25,025 nucleotides of DNA. It comes from a virus. A program made the position numbers and the translations under genes. Where the stretch lies: IMG/VR virus record IMGVR_UViG_3300037193_002971, positions 1 to 25,025 of that record, one strand, 5' to 3'. Below the pieces are notes generated by a model. It had not been told where the DNA came from and made no database searches. It saw nothing but the letters and a program-made list of their open reading frames with translations. Position 1 is the stretch's first letter; every line of letters begins with the position of its first letter. Positions 15,518 through 21,932 of the stretch are shown in pieces.

Positions 15518-16134
15518 CAGCGAAGCTCCTGCAGCGCCTCGTCGCGGGCGCGATTGAGTTCAGCCATCTTGGAAGGGTCCCCGCCGCGGTCGGGGTGGTA
15601 GGCGCCGGCCAGGCGGCGGTAGACCTCCTGCAGCTGGGCGCGCGTGTGCACTCCGGTGCCGAACACGTCGCGCCAGGTGCGCTGCGCCGGGGCAGCGCCG
15701 GGTCCGGCCGCCGGCGGCGGGGGCAGGGCCGTGAAGCCTGTGAACGCCGCCTCCAGCATGTCGCCGGTCCCCCAGCGCGCGATGCCGCGCAGCGCCTCGA
15801 TCGTCTTGGCGATCGCCTGCATGTTGTGCTCGATCTTCCGCCAGCGGTCGCAGGCGAAGGACATCTGCCGCTTCTTGTAGAGGAAGTACACGGCCACGCC
15901 CGGATCGTCCGGCTGGCGCTGGTTGGCCAGCGGCAGGCCGTCGCGGCGCAAGGCGATGTTCGTGCTGATCACGATCTGCGGGTCCGGGTAGCGGCCGGCC
16001 AGGCGCCCGATCTCCGCGACGATGTTGTCGCGCGCCCGGGCGAAGGTCACCTCGAACTTGGCGTTCTCCCGGCGCCAGTTGTCGGTCCGCTTGCGGCCGG
16101 CGGGCCACTGTAGCGGGTAGGCTTCAGCCGTCAA
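15517..16134 (-). CDS. J-domain (DnaJ-like) phage protein, TTG start (205 aa)
   Basis: The C-terminal 60 residues form a J domain: V-Y-R-R-L-A-G-A-Y-H-P-D-R-G-G-D with the diagnostic H-P-D at about 180-182, followed by helix L-N-R-A-R-D-E-A-L. This should stimulate an Hsp70 (DnaK) ATPase. The N-terminal 130 residues are unrelated to DnaJ and appear globular, joined by a Pro/Ala-rich linker. The frame has no good ATG; TTG at 16134 is preceded by a perfect AGGAGG six bases away, so I start there, overlapping the zinc-ribbon gene by 11 bases. Phages may use such proteins to recruit the host chaperone for replication; that is inference here. Confidence 0.82.
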   Translation of the reverse strand: MTAEAYPLQWPAGRKRTDNWRRENAKFEVTFARARDNIVAEIGRLAGRYPDPQIVISTNIALRRDGLPLANQRQPDDPGVAVYFLYKKRQMSFACDRWRKIEHNMQAIAKTIEALRGIARWGTGDMLEAAFTGFTALPPPPAAGPGAAPAQRTWRDVFGTGVHTRAQLQEVYRRLAGAYHPDRGGDPSKMAELNRARDEALQELR

Positions 16135-16270
16135 CTTGGTCCTCCTCTTCGGCCGGCTCGTCCTCCGGCACATGGTTGTTGATCGCGCCGCAGTTCTCGC
16201 ACTCGGTGTGCGTCAGGTCGGTGAGCGGGCCGCGCCAGGTGACGAGGCCTCCGCAGGATTGGCACTGCAT
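16124..16270 (-). CDS. 48-aa zinc ribbon protein
   Basis: Starts M-Q-C-Q-S-C-G-G with a second pair C-E-N-C-G 22 residues later, a classic four-Cys zinc ribbon, then an acidic tail (E-D-E-P-A-E-E-E-D). Its ATG at 16270 shares a base with the upstream TGA, and its 3' end provides the ribosome binding site of the J-domain gene. Likely nucleic-acid or protein binding; nothing more specific can be said. Confidence 0.72.
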   Translation of the reverse strand: MQCQSCGGLVTWRGPLTDLTHTECENCGAINNHVPEDEPAEEEDQVDG

Positions 16271-16785
16271 CAGGCGCCCTCCTGCGTGCTGGGCTTCATG
16301 AACACCATCCAGTGGGTGCCGGCCTTCTTGCCGGACGTGTTGCCGAACAGCGGGCGGTGCGGCGTCAGGGCCAGCACCTCGGCGATCCGAACCTGCGTTT
16401 CGTTCCACTTGAACACCAGCACGCCGTCGGTGGCCAGCACGCGGAAGCACTCCGCGAAGCCCTTGCGTAGGTCCTCCCGCCAGTCATCGGACAGCTTTCC
16501 GTACTTCGCCGCCATCCAGCTTCGCGGCCCGGCGCGGACCAGGTGCGGCGGATCGAACGCCACCAGCCTGAATGTGCCGTCAGCGAAAGGGATGGCGCGG
16601 AAGTCCATCTGCTGGTCGGGCTCGATGCGGAGGACCCGCTTACCACTGGGGTTTCCGTGCGAGCGGTCGGTGACGGTCACGGTTTCGCGTCGGCGATCTC
16701 CGTAGATCACATCCGGGTGCTCGCGGTCGAACCACCACATCCGGCTGCCGCAGCAGGGGTCGAGAACCAGAGGGATCTGCCTCAT
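16270..16785 (-). CDS. SAM-dependent DNA methyltransferase-like protein (171 aa)
   Basis: From the ATG at 16785 the protein begins M-R-Q-I-P-L-V-L-D-P-C-C-G-S-R-M-W-W, a SAM-binding motif I variant. Next come D-V-I-Y-G-D and F-D-P-P-H, the D-P-P-x catalytic-type motif of amino-methylating enzymes. The C-terminal part (R-V-L-A-T-D-G-V-L-V-F-K-W and H-W-M-V-F-M-K) completes the Rossmann sheet. It is short, with no target recognition domain, as in several phage enzymes. Its start overlaps the previous gene by four bases. The substrate, whether DNA base or something else, is not determined by the sequence. Confidence 0.75.
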   Translation of the reverse strand: MRQIPLVLDPCCGSRMWWFDREHPDVIYGDRRRETVTVTDRSHGNPSGKRVLRIEPDQQMDFRAIPFADGTFRLVAFDPPHLVRAGPRSWMAAKYGKLSDDWREDLRKGFAECFRVLATDGVLVFKWNETQVRIAEVLALTPHRPLFGNTSGKKAGTHWMVFMKPSTQEGA

Positions 16786-17240
16786 GCGTCCTCCACTGTG
16801 AACAGGTCCGCCTGCGGGCTCGGCGCCTTCCGCGCCGGGCTCGGTTCGGGCATGCGGTATTGGTCGGCGATGGCCTTGGCCCGCGCGCGCAGCACCACGC
16901 GCACACCGGGCAACGTCACGAGGTCGCGGCGGTTGCCGTGGTAGACCGTCTGCAGCCACGCCGGGCCAGGCAGGGAGTCGTCGTGCCTCGGGTGCCGCAG
17001 AAGCAGGTCGTGGTAGATGGGGTTGTTGATGGCGTAGTACGGCCGGTTCTGCCGCAGCTGCGCCTGCAAGCCGAGGCGCAGCTCCATCGGATCGAAGCCG
17101 CACCGGTCGGACCTCTCGAACCGGCCTCCCAGCTGTAGGCGGCGGATTGCCTGCCGTTCGCGCCAGGTGATGTTGGGCCGCTCGCGGTCAGCCTGCTGCA
17201 CCAGATCCTGGTGCGTTGGTGCCGTGGGCTTGCGTTTCAT
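16782..17240 (-). CDS. Hypothetical early phage protein between two methyltransferases (152 aa)
   Basis: The start M-K-R-K-P-T-A-P-T-H at 17240 overlaps the stop of the cytosine methyltransferase as ATGA, with GAGGCGG just upstream. The protein is basic, with N-I-T-W-R-E-R-Q-A-I near residue 25 and a long Arg-rich helical region, ending in an acidic tail. No catalytic motif or family is recognised. Its place between two methyltransferases hints at a DNA-related role only by association. Confidence 0.65.
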   Translation of the reverse strand: MKRKPTAPTHQDLVQQADRERPNITWRERQAIRRLQLGGRFERSDRCGFDPMELRLGLQAQLRQNRPYYAINNPIYHDLLLRHPRHDDSLPGPAWLQTVYHGNRRDLVTLPGVRVVLRARAKAIADQYRMPEPSPARKAPSPQADLFTVEDA

Positions 17241-18145
17241 GCCGCCTCCCGAATCGCGTTGATCACGTCGCACGCCACCGGCGGGCAGACAGCGTTCCCA
17301 AACATGAAGGTGGCCAGCGTGATGCTGTCCGGGTACAGGTAGCCGTTGGGGAACCCCATGAAGCCGCAGGTTTCGGCCGCCATCAGCATGCGCATCCGGT
17401 CGCCATCTACCACGCCCCAGCGGTTCTTCGTGGTGATCGCGCCGATTGGGCGGCGCAGACAGCGGCCGGTCAGCCCCGATCCGCTCCCGTAGTAGGGCAT
17501 CACGAACCGGGTGCCAAAGCAGGCGCGACCCCTGGCAACGCGAGCGCGGGTCGCCGGCACCTTGTCCGCGACCTGCGTCCAATTGCCGGCGGCGAAGTCG
17601 ATCACATCGGCGGCAGGCACGTGCGAGCGCTGCGGCAGCTTCAGCTCGATCGGGTGCTTCGACCTGGTGCCGACGATGAACAGCCGGCGGCGATGCTGAG
17701 GAACGCCATGGTCCGCGGCGTCCAGGATCATCGGCGCCAGGGCGTAGCCGAGCGCGTGCATCGCGGCGCACCACGCGGGGAACAGGATCCATCGGCTGTA
17801 CTCGGGGACGTTCTCCACCAGCACAACGGGCGGGCGGTGGCACTCCGCGGCGCTAACCACGGCCCACGCGGTGGAGCGCTGGGCGTCATGATGCGGCCGC
17901 TCCTTGCCGCGGGCCCGGCTGTGACCCTGGCAAGCCGGCGACGCCATCAACAGGTCGTGCGCAGGCACGACCGTCCAGTCGGCCTGCTGCAGGTCCTGGC
18001 ACACGTGCTCCGTTTCCGGGTGGTTGTTCGCGTGCACCTGCACGGCCGCAGGCCAGTGGTTGGCGGCCCAGACCACGCGGCAGCCGGCCATCTTGGCGCC
18101 GGTGCTGAAGCCGCCGGCTCCGGCGAACAGGTCGATCGCTCGCAT
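17237..18145 (-). CDS. dcm: C5-cytosine DNA methyltransferase (302 aa)
   Basis: Transfers a methyl group from SAM to carbon 5 of cytosine in DNA. Conserved motifs are in order: motif I D-L-F-A-G-A-G-G-F (5-13), motif IV S-P-A-C-Q with nucleophile Cys72, motif VI E-N-V (111-113), motif VIII Q-H-R-R-R-L-F (150-156) and motif X G-N-A-V (283-286). Motif IV reads P-A-C rather than the usual P-P-C. The length is near the lower end for the family, with a short target-recognition region. No endonuclease gene is adjacent, so it is probably a solitary enzyme protecting phage DNA. The ATG at 18145 shares one base with the TGA of the reverse transcriptase, so it is translationally tied to the DGR. Confidence 0.9.
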   Translation of the reverse strand: MRAIDLFAGAGGFSTGAKMAGCRVVWAANHWPAAVQVHANNHPETEHVCQDLQQADWTVVPAHDLLMASPACQGHSRARGKERPHHDAQRSTAWAVVSAAECHRPPVVLVENVPEYSRWILFPAWCAAMHALGYALAPMILDAADHGVPQHRRRLFIVGTRSKHPIELKLPQRSHVPAADVIDFAAGNWTQVADKVPATRARVARGRACFGTRFVMPYYGSGSGLTGRCLRRPIGAITTKNRWGVVDGDRMRMLMAAETCGFMGFPNGYLYPDSITLATFMFGNAVCPPVACDVINAIREAA

Positions 18146-19521
18146 CAGGAGTTCACTTTCTTGTAGATCTTCGACAGGTCACCAGCCACCACATGCCCGC
18201 GCTTCAGCAGCACGCGCGCGATGGCGGCCTGTTCGTTGTGGCTGTGGCTGGCCTGGCGCACCAGACCGAGGTAGCTGTTCCCCGCCTGGAACACCTCGTC
18301 GGCCGGCATCTGCTGCAGCCGGCGCATTCCGCCGACCAGCGTGCGGCGCCTCGTCGTGCGCCGCCACGGCTTCACGATGTGGCCGACGAAGTCGATGCCG
18401 CGCGCCACCGGCTGCAGGATGGTCTTCGCGTCATTGAGCCGGGCGCCCAGGCGCGCCGGCAGGAATTCCCGGATCCGCGCGTGCGCCGTGTTCAGCCAGC
18501 TCGCGTCGTGGTGCAGCAGCACGAAGTCGTCGACGTAGCGCACGTAGTGGCGCGCGCGCACCTGGTGCTTGCAGAACTGGTCCAGCGCGTCCAGGTGCAC
18601 ATTGGCGAAGAACTGCGACGACAGGTTGCCGATCGGCAGGCCGGTGTTGGCCGGCGCGTTGAACAGGCTCTTGTGCGGCGGCACCTTGGCCAGCAGCTCG
18701 GCGCGGCCGCGCAGTTCCACGTTCTCGCGCGGATCGTGGAAGAGAACCTGGCCGGCCAGCCACAGCCACCAGGGCTCATGGATCTTCCTGGCCAGCTGCT
18801 CGTGCAATACGTTCTTGTCGATCGCGACGAAGAAGTTGGCCAGGTCGCACTTCAGGTAGTGGGCGGGGCGGCTCCAGTTCTCGGTGACGCTGCGCACGCT
18901 GGCCTCGAGCCGGCGCGCCGCGTAGAGCGTGCCGCGGCCTGGGATGCAGGCGCTGCTGCCGGCATCAAAGCTGGTGTGGAAGCGCGCCGCCACGTGGTTG
19001 TACAGGAGGTGGTGCACGATCCGGTCGCGGAAGTCGGCCGCCCACACCTCGCGCGGCTTCGGCCGCGTGATGACGAAACAGATGGAGCGGCCGGGGCGGT
19101 AGGTGCCCGCGGCCAGCTCCTCGAACAGCGCGCAGAGGTTCGCCTCGAGGTGGGCCTCGAATGCGAGGGCGCTGGCGGTGTTGCGCTTGTGCTGGCGGCA
19201 GTCCAGATAGGCCTGCACGAGCGCGGAGAACGAAAAGCTTGGATCTGCGGACGGCGCGGGCACGCGCCTCGAACTTCTTGTTGTTGTTGTTCTGGTTGCC
19301 GTTGTTGAAGTTCTGGTTCCAGGCGTTGTTGCTGGCGTACTGCGTTTGTTCGCGCTATCCACGTCGCCCTGCCGGAGGCCTGCGCCGACCAGCGGGGAAA
19401 CTGCGCCGGACCGGTCCTGCCTGCGGGCAGCGGTATCCGTGATGCGCATGGCGGTGCCCTCGTGAGGCAGCGGCGCGACCAGATTCAATGTGCGCTCGGG
19501 CATGTGGGCCGTGACCGTCAT
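18145..19521 (-). CDS. DGR reverse transcriptase (458 aa in the longest supported form)
   Basis: Copies the template RNA into cDNA with adenine-directed errors. The RT domain covers about residues 95-430: catalytic Asp226 in K-C-D-L-A-N-F-F, I-G-N-L-S-S-Q at 297-303 (the IGxxxSQ form typical of DGR enzymes, in place of QGxxxSP), and Y-V-D-D at 329-332. There is no maturase or endonuclease domain, so it is not a group II intron. The ATG at 19521 overlaps the avd stop as ATGA and is my choice. M25 at 19449, or a GTG inside or just after the TR, are alternatives because residues 1-95 lack family features. Residues 60-92 are the TR read in another frame and form a Thr/Arg-rich stretch. It ends in a one-base overlap with the methyltransferase gene. 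Confidence 0.93.
   Translation of the reverse strand: MTVTAHMPERTLNLVAPLPHEGTAMRITDTAARRQDRSGAVSPLVGAGLRQGDVDSANKRSTPATTPGTRTSTTATRTTTTRSSRRVPAPSADPSFSFSALVQAYLDCRQHKRNTASALAFEAHLEANLCALFEELAAGTYRPGRSICFVITRPKPREVWAADFRDRIVHHLLYNHVAARFHTSFDAGSSACIPGRGTLYAARRLEASVRSVTENWSRPAHYLKCDLANFFVAIDKNVLHEQLARKIHEPWWLWLAGQVLFHDPRENVELRGRAELLAKVPPHKSLFNAPANTGLPIGNLSSQFFANVHLDALDQFCKHQVRARHYVRYVDDFVLLHHDASWLNTAHARIREFLPARLGARLNDAKTILQPVARGIDFVGHIVKPWRRTTRRRTLVGGMRRLQQMPADEVFQAGNSYLGLVRQASHSHNEQAAIARVLLKRGHVVAGDLSKIYKKVNS
19247..19345 (-). repeat. DGR template repeat (TR), 99 bp
   Basis: In the coding direction this is 33 codons, eleven of them AAC, followed by a G+C-rich constant end encoding K-K-F-E-A-R-A-R-A-V-R. 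I count 33 adenines. It is 89% identical to VR1 (11 differences) and 83% to VR2 (17 differences), with differences almost only at adenines. Identity with VR2 runs four bases further, to 19243. It lies between avd and the RT domain, the order known from phage BPP-1, but here inside a frame open to the RT. Confidence 0.96.
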
Positions 19522-19883
19522 GCTGCAGGCGCCTTTTCGCGGGTCTTGGACATCCAGCCATTGGCCTGCTTGCCTATGCTGTCCAGCATCTCCACCGACC
19601 GCGCCCAGGGTTTCGTGGACACGGCGCGCAGGTCCAGCGCAACGCGCAGCCACACGGTGGCGGCTCGCACGTGCGTGAGGATCTGGCCGATGTGTGCCGC
19701 GCGCTGAGCACCCCTGGTGGCGTTTGCCAGCGCCATCAGGTCCAGCATTTCCGAGCAGTGGCTGACGATCTTGTCGCCCACCGTGCGCTTGAAGCCGCGA
19801 GGCATCTGCGCTTGGATGGTGGCGGCGAGACCGAGCAGCTCGCTTCCGGTCCTGTGAATCGGCAGTTGGTGGTGCAGGGCCAT
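19518..19883 (-). CDS. avd: Avd-like accessory variability protein (121 aa)
   Basis: Avd proteins are small, basic four-helix bundles that form a pentamer, bind the template RNA and the reverse transcriptase, and are required for mutagenic homing. This 121-residue protein is all-helical and basic, with helices over about 12-30, 33-55, 60-85 and 90-115 (A-A-T-I-Q-A-Q-M-P-R-G-F-K-R-T-V-G-D-K-I is typical of the first loop). The size matches the family of about 120-130 residues. Position immediately upstream of the TR and RT agrees with BPP-1. The start at 19883 has no Shine-Dalgarno; 17 bases separate it from the stop of the VR2 gene, a stretch occupied by the octamer repeats, so coupled translation is likely. 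Its TGA overlaps the RT ATG. Confidence 0.87.
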   Translation of the reverse strand: MALHHQLPIHRTGSELLGLAATIQAQMPRGFKRTVGDKIVSHCSEMLDLMALANATRGAQRAAHIGQILTHVRAATVWLRVALDLRAVSTKPWARSVEMLDSIGKQANGWMSKTREKAPAA

Positions 19884-19886
19884 TTG

Positions 19887-19910
19887 GAAGGACTAAAGGA
19901 TCAAAGAATC
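19887..19910. repeat. Three tandem degenerate octamers after VR2
   Basis: On the plus strand three consecutive 8-base units of the form (A/G)AAG(G/A)A(C/T)(C/T) lie between VR2 and avd. They include the stop codon of the VR2 gene (19901-19903). A related tract follows VR1 at 20507-20530. The TR has no such tract. Confidence 0.65.
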
Positions 19911-20494
19911 AATCTGCGGACGGCGCGGGCACGCGCCTCGAACTTCTTGCCGCCGTTGCTCTGGGTGCCGTGGAAGAAGCCCTGGAGCCAGGCGCCGTTG
20001 CTGGCGCCCTGCGTACTCGTCAGGTACCACTCCTTCTCGAACAGCTCGGGCACGTTGCACCACAGGAGGCGCGATTCGATCCGCGACGGCAGGTAAAAGT
20101 CGCTGTGGCCATCGATCTCCAGCGCCAGGATCTCGCGGCACAGGTCGCTGCCGGCTTGCGCGAATGCCTTCGTGTTGGCGAGGCCGTCATGGTCGCTGGC
20201 CGCGCCTTCCACCTCGGTACCGTAGGTGCCGATCGCGCGCTTTGTGAAGACGGACTTCGGATCGGTCGCTAGCACCAGGTGGTAGTCCGGCGCGCCGTCG
20301 CGGCCGCGCATCAAGCCGGCGTAGATGCCGCCCTGGCCAGCCCAGTACTCGCCGATGGCCGGCGGCACGGGCTTGCCCGTGGGCGCCGTGGTGATCTCCG
20401 CTTCCGGGGCGCTGCCGAACTCCGCGAGCGCAGAGAGCAACGCTGCGCCGAAGCCGGGCACGCTCAGGTGGATGTTGACGTTCTGGATGTGCAT
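19901..20494 (-). CDS. DGR target 2: DUF1566/C-type-lectin-like variable protein (197 aa)
   Basis: Starts at the ATG at 20494, with AGGAGG four bases further upstream. The N-terminal 120 residues are unrecognised (N-I-H-L-S-V-P-G-F-G). The C-terminal part follows the DUF1566 plan: D-F-Y-L-P-S-R, then E-W-Y-L-T-S-T-Q, then the variable stretch and R-A-R-A-V-R-R. VR2 covers residues 161-193. Compared with the template-encoded protein it differs at codon 3 (Y to G) and at nine of eleven Asn codons (G, L, G, F, H, T, S, G, G). It has no signal peptide or membrane segment, so it acts in the cytoplasm or in virions. It is 27 bases downstream of the other target and 17 upstream of avd. The ligand is unknown. 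Confidence 0.9.
   Translation of the reverse strand: MHIQNVNIHLSVPGFGAALLSALAEFGSAPEAEITTAPTGKPVPPAIGEYWAGQGGIYAGLMRGRDGAPDYHLVLATDPKSVFTKRAIGTYGTEVEGAASDHDGLANTKAFAQAGSDLCREILALEIDGHSDFYLPSRIESRLLWCNVPELFEKEWYLTSTQGASNGAWLQGFFHGTQSNGGKKFEARARAVRRLIL
19916..20014 (-). repeat. DGR variable repeat 2 (VR2), 99 bp
   Basis: Ungapped match to the TR over 33 codons with 17 differences. Sixteen are at template adenines; one is T to G at 20008, the first base of codon 3. The last 33 bases, corresponding to the initiation-of-mutagenic-homing side, are identical to the TR. Identity extends four bases further, to 19912. Confidence 0.96.
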
Positions 20495-20506
20495 TTCCCC
20501 TCCTGA

Positions 20507-20530
20507 AAAGGATTGAAGGATTTAAGGATT
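20507..20530. repeat. Three tandem octamers after VR1
   Basis: Three exact-length 8-base units, each NAAGGATT on the plus strand, start 12 bases after the end of VR1 and contain the stop codon of the VR1 gene (20522-20524). They abut the Shine-Dalgarno of the next gene. The related tract after VR2 is more degenerate. Confidence 0.75.
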
Positions 20531-21136
20531 GAGCTGAATCAAGCGGACGGCGCGGGCACGCGCCTCGAACTTCTTGCTGAGGCTGCCCTGGCTGCCGTCG
20601 TTGAAGTGCTGGCTCCAGGCGTCGTTGCTGGCGTACTGCGTGGAGCTCCAGTACCAGACGGGGTCGAAGGCCTCGGCCCCACCTTCGCGGAAGGCCTCAG
20701 CCGCGGTCTGCGCCGGCAGCTGCTCGGTGTAGGGATAGCCGGCCGGCAGGCTGCTCGGGTTGTCGCCGTCGCGGAAACTGGTGCTGTTCTCGTAGGTGGT
20801 GGGCTTCAGGTAGCGGTAGCCCAGCTCCAGAACGTCGCGCGCCGGGATGCACCAGTCGGTCTTGCCGTTGATGTCCAACCCGCGCGCCCACTGTCCCAGC
20901 GGGCTGCCGGCTTCGGCCATCGCCACGGTGTTGTCCATGCTGTGGAAGCAGCTGGTGGCGTTCGGCACGTCCTTGTAGCTGGGGAGCCAGATCATGGACG
21001 TCTCGCCGAGTGCCTTGGGCGCCCAAACAACGGCGAAGATCTTCTCGCCGCTGCGGATGCGGCCGCCGTAGAAGCCGCCTTCGAAGGGCGTGCCGTGTTC
21101 TGCGGGGACGAGGATGGAAGGGTTGTCGACGTTCAC
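20522..21136 (-). CDS. DGR target 1: DUF1566/C-type-lectin-like variable protein (204 aa, GTG start)
   Basis: I start at the GTG at 21136, which has AGGAG six bases upstream; the open frame runs further but only as shadow of the upstream gene. The protein is a DUF1566 domain: W-C-I-P-A-R-D-V-L-E-L near residue 95, then W-Y-W-S-S-T-Q-Y-A-S and the variable part, ending R-A-R-A-V-R-L-I. VR1 is residues 166-198. Against the template product, nine of eleven Asn codons are changed (D, S, H, D, S, G, S, L, S); Asn6 and Asn14 are kept. These positions are the surface-loop sites of the C-type-lectin fold used by DGR proteins to bind ligands. It has no signal peptide or membrane helix. It is 44 bases after the stop of the preceding gene in the recombination operon. 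Confidence 0.92.
   Translation of the reverse strand: MNVDNPSILVPAEHGTPFEGGFYGGRIRSGEKIFAVVWAPKALGETSMIWLPSYKDVPNATSCFHSMDNTVAMAEAGSPLGQWARGLDINGKTDWCIPARDVLELGYRYLKPTTYENSTSFRDGDNPSSLPAGYPYTEQLPAQTAAEAFREGGAEAFDPVWYWSSTQYASNDAWSQHFNDGSQGSLSKKFEARARAVRLIQLNP
20543..20641 (-). repeat. DGR variable repeat 1 (VR1), 99 bp
   Basis: Ungapped match to the TR over 33 codons with 11 differences, every one at a template adenine (66 non-adenine positions, none changed). The constant 33-base end is identical. Changed codons are 7, 10, 12, 15, 17, 19, 20, 21 and 22. Confidence 0.97.
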
Positions 21137-21180
21137 AGGGTTCTCCTGGTTGGGGTGTGATGTGTTCGTGAAATAGGCGG

Positions 21181-21903
21181 TCAGGCCTTCGCGCGGCGGG
21201 ATTGCTTGCCGGCGGCGCGCGCGATCTTCTTGGCGACCGGCGTCTTGCGCGCGGGCGGCTTGACCGTGACCTCCTTGCCCTCGGCGTGCTGCTGCAGCGC
21301 CCCGGCCAGCGCCTTCTCGGGCGTCAGCTCCTCTCCGAGCCCGTCGCCAGCGTCGTCCGGCTCGTCCCCGTCCTCTTCGGACGGAAGCTCCTGCTGGTGC
21401 ACCTGCGCGGCCTCGAGCTCGAACATGATGTCCGTGTCCTTCAGCAGCAGCAGGTCCCCGGCCGTGTCGCGGTCGATCTCGCCCGTGACCAGGGTGAAGT
21501 CCACCTGCACGGTGCCGCCGTCGCGGGAGCGGATCTTGAAGTCGCTCGCCTTGCAGTCCCTGAGCTTCAGCGGATCGATGGCCCGATCGACGATGAAGGT
21601 GCAGCCGGTCTGCTCGTCGTTCCAGCTGAGGGTGCCCAGCTTCGAACCTTCCTCGGTCAGGTTGGGAAGATCGGACACCACCTCGATGCCCTCCAGCTGC
21701 TTCTGCATCTTTTCGCTGCCGGCCGCCTTTTCGAACAGCAGTGTGCGGATGCGCGGAGAGAACTTGTCCAGGATCGCGTTCGGGGCCGTGGCCCTCACGT
21801 GCAGCTGCGCAGCCGGGCGGTTGTCCTTCTGTCCGAGCTTGATCGTGAAGCCGGCTACGTCCGTGATCCGGCCCTTCGTCTTGCCGATGAATTCCAGTCG
21901 CAT
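21181..21903 (-). CDS. Hypothetical protein of the recombination operon (240 aa)
   Basis: Begins M-R-L-E-F-I-G-K-T-K-G-R at 21903, with GGAG eight bases upstream. Residues 1-165 look like a compact beta-rich domain (G-F-T-I-K-L-G-Q-K-D, then C-T-F-I-V-D-R-A-I-D). An acidic linker follows (S-E-E-D-G-D-E-P-D-D), and then a strongly basic tail rich in Lys and Arg. I do not recognise the family. Its place directly after the exonuclease and RecT genes, and its basic tail, would suit a DNA-binding helper, which is inference. The next gene is DGR target 1. Confidence 0.75.
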   Translation of the reverse strand: MRLEFIGKTKGRITDVAGFTIKLGQKDNRPAAQLHVRATAPNAILDKFSPRIRTLLFEKAAGSEKMQKQLEGIEVVSDLPNLTEEGSKLGTLSWNDEQTGCTFIVDRAIDPLKLRDCKASDFKIRSRDGGTVQVDFTLVTGEIDRDTAGDLLLLKDTDIMFELEAAQVHQQELPSEEDGDEPDDAGDGLGEELTPEKALAGALQQHAEGKEVTVKPPARKTPVAKKIARAAGKQSRRAKA

Positions 21904-21932
21904 TTGAGGTTCTCCGGGGTTGTTGTTGGTGA

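Noticed and set aside
14513-15601. 362-codon plus-strand frame opposite the Gp37/Gp68 gene
   Set aside because: Composition is that of an antisense shadow; the minus-strand protein has clear family motifs throughout.
18193-19308. 371-codon plus-strand frame opposite the reverse transcriptase
   Set aside because: Antisense to the RT, with His/Val/Gln-rich shadow composition and no motifs.
19260-19330. TTG-rich tract that looks like a trinucleotide microsatellite
   Set aside because: It is the AAC-codon core of the DGR template, shown by its match to two VRs with adenine-specific changes.
18145-19521. Retron or group II intron as the source of the reverse transcriptase
   Set aside because: There is no msr/msd-like structure, maturase domain or intron boundaries, and the TR/VR pair and IGxxxSQ motif point to a DGR.
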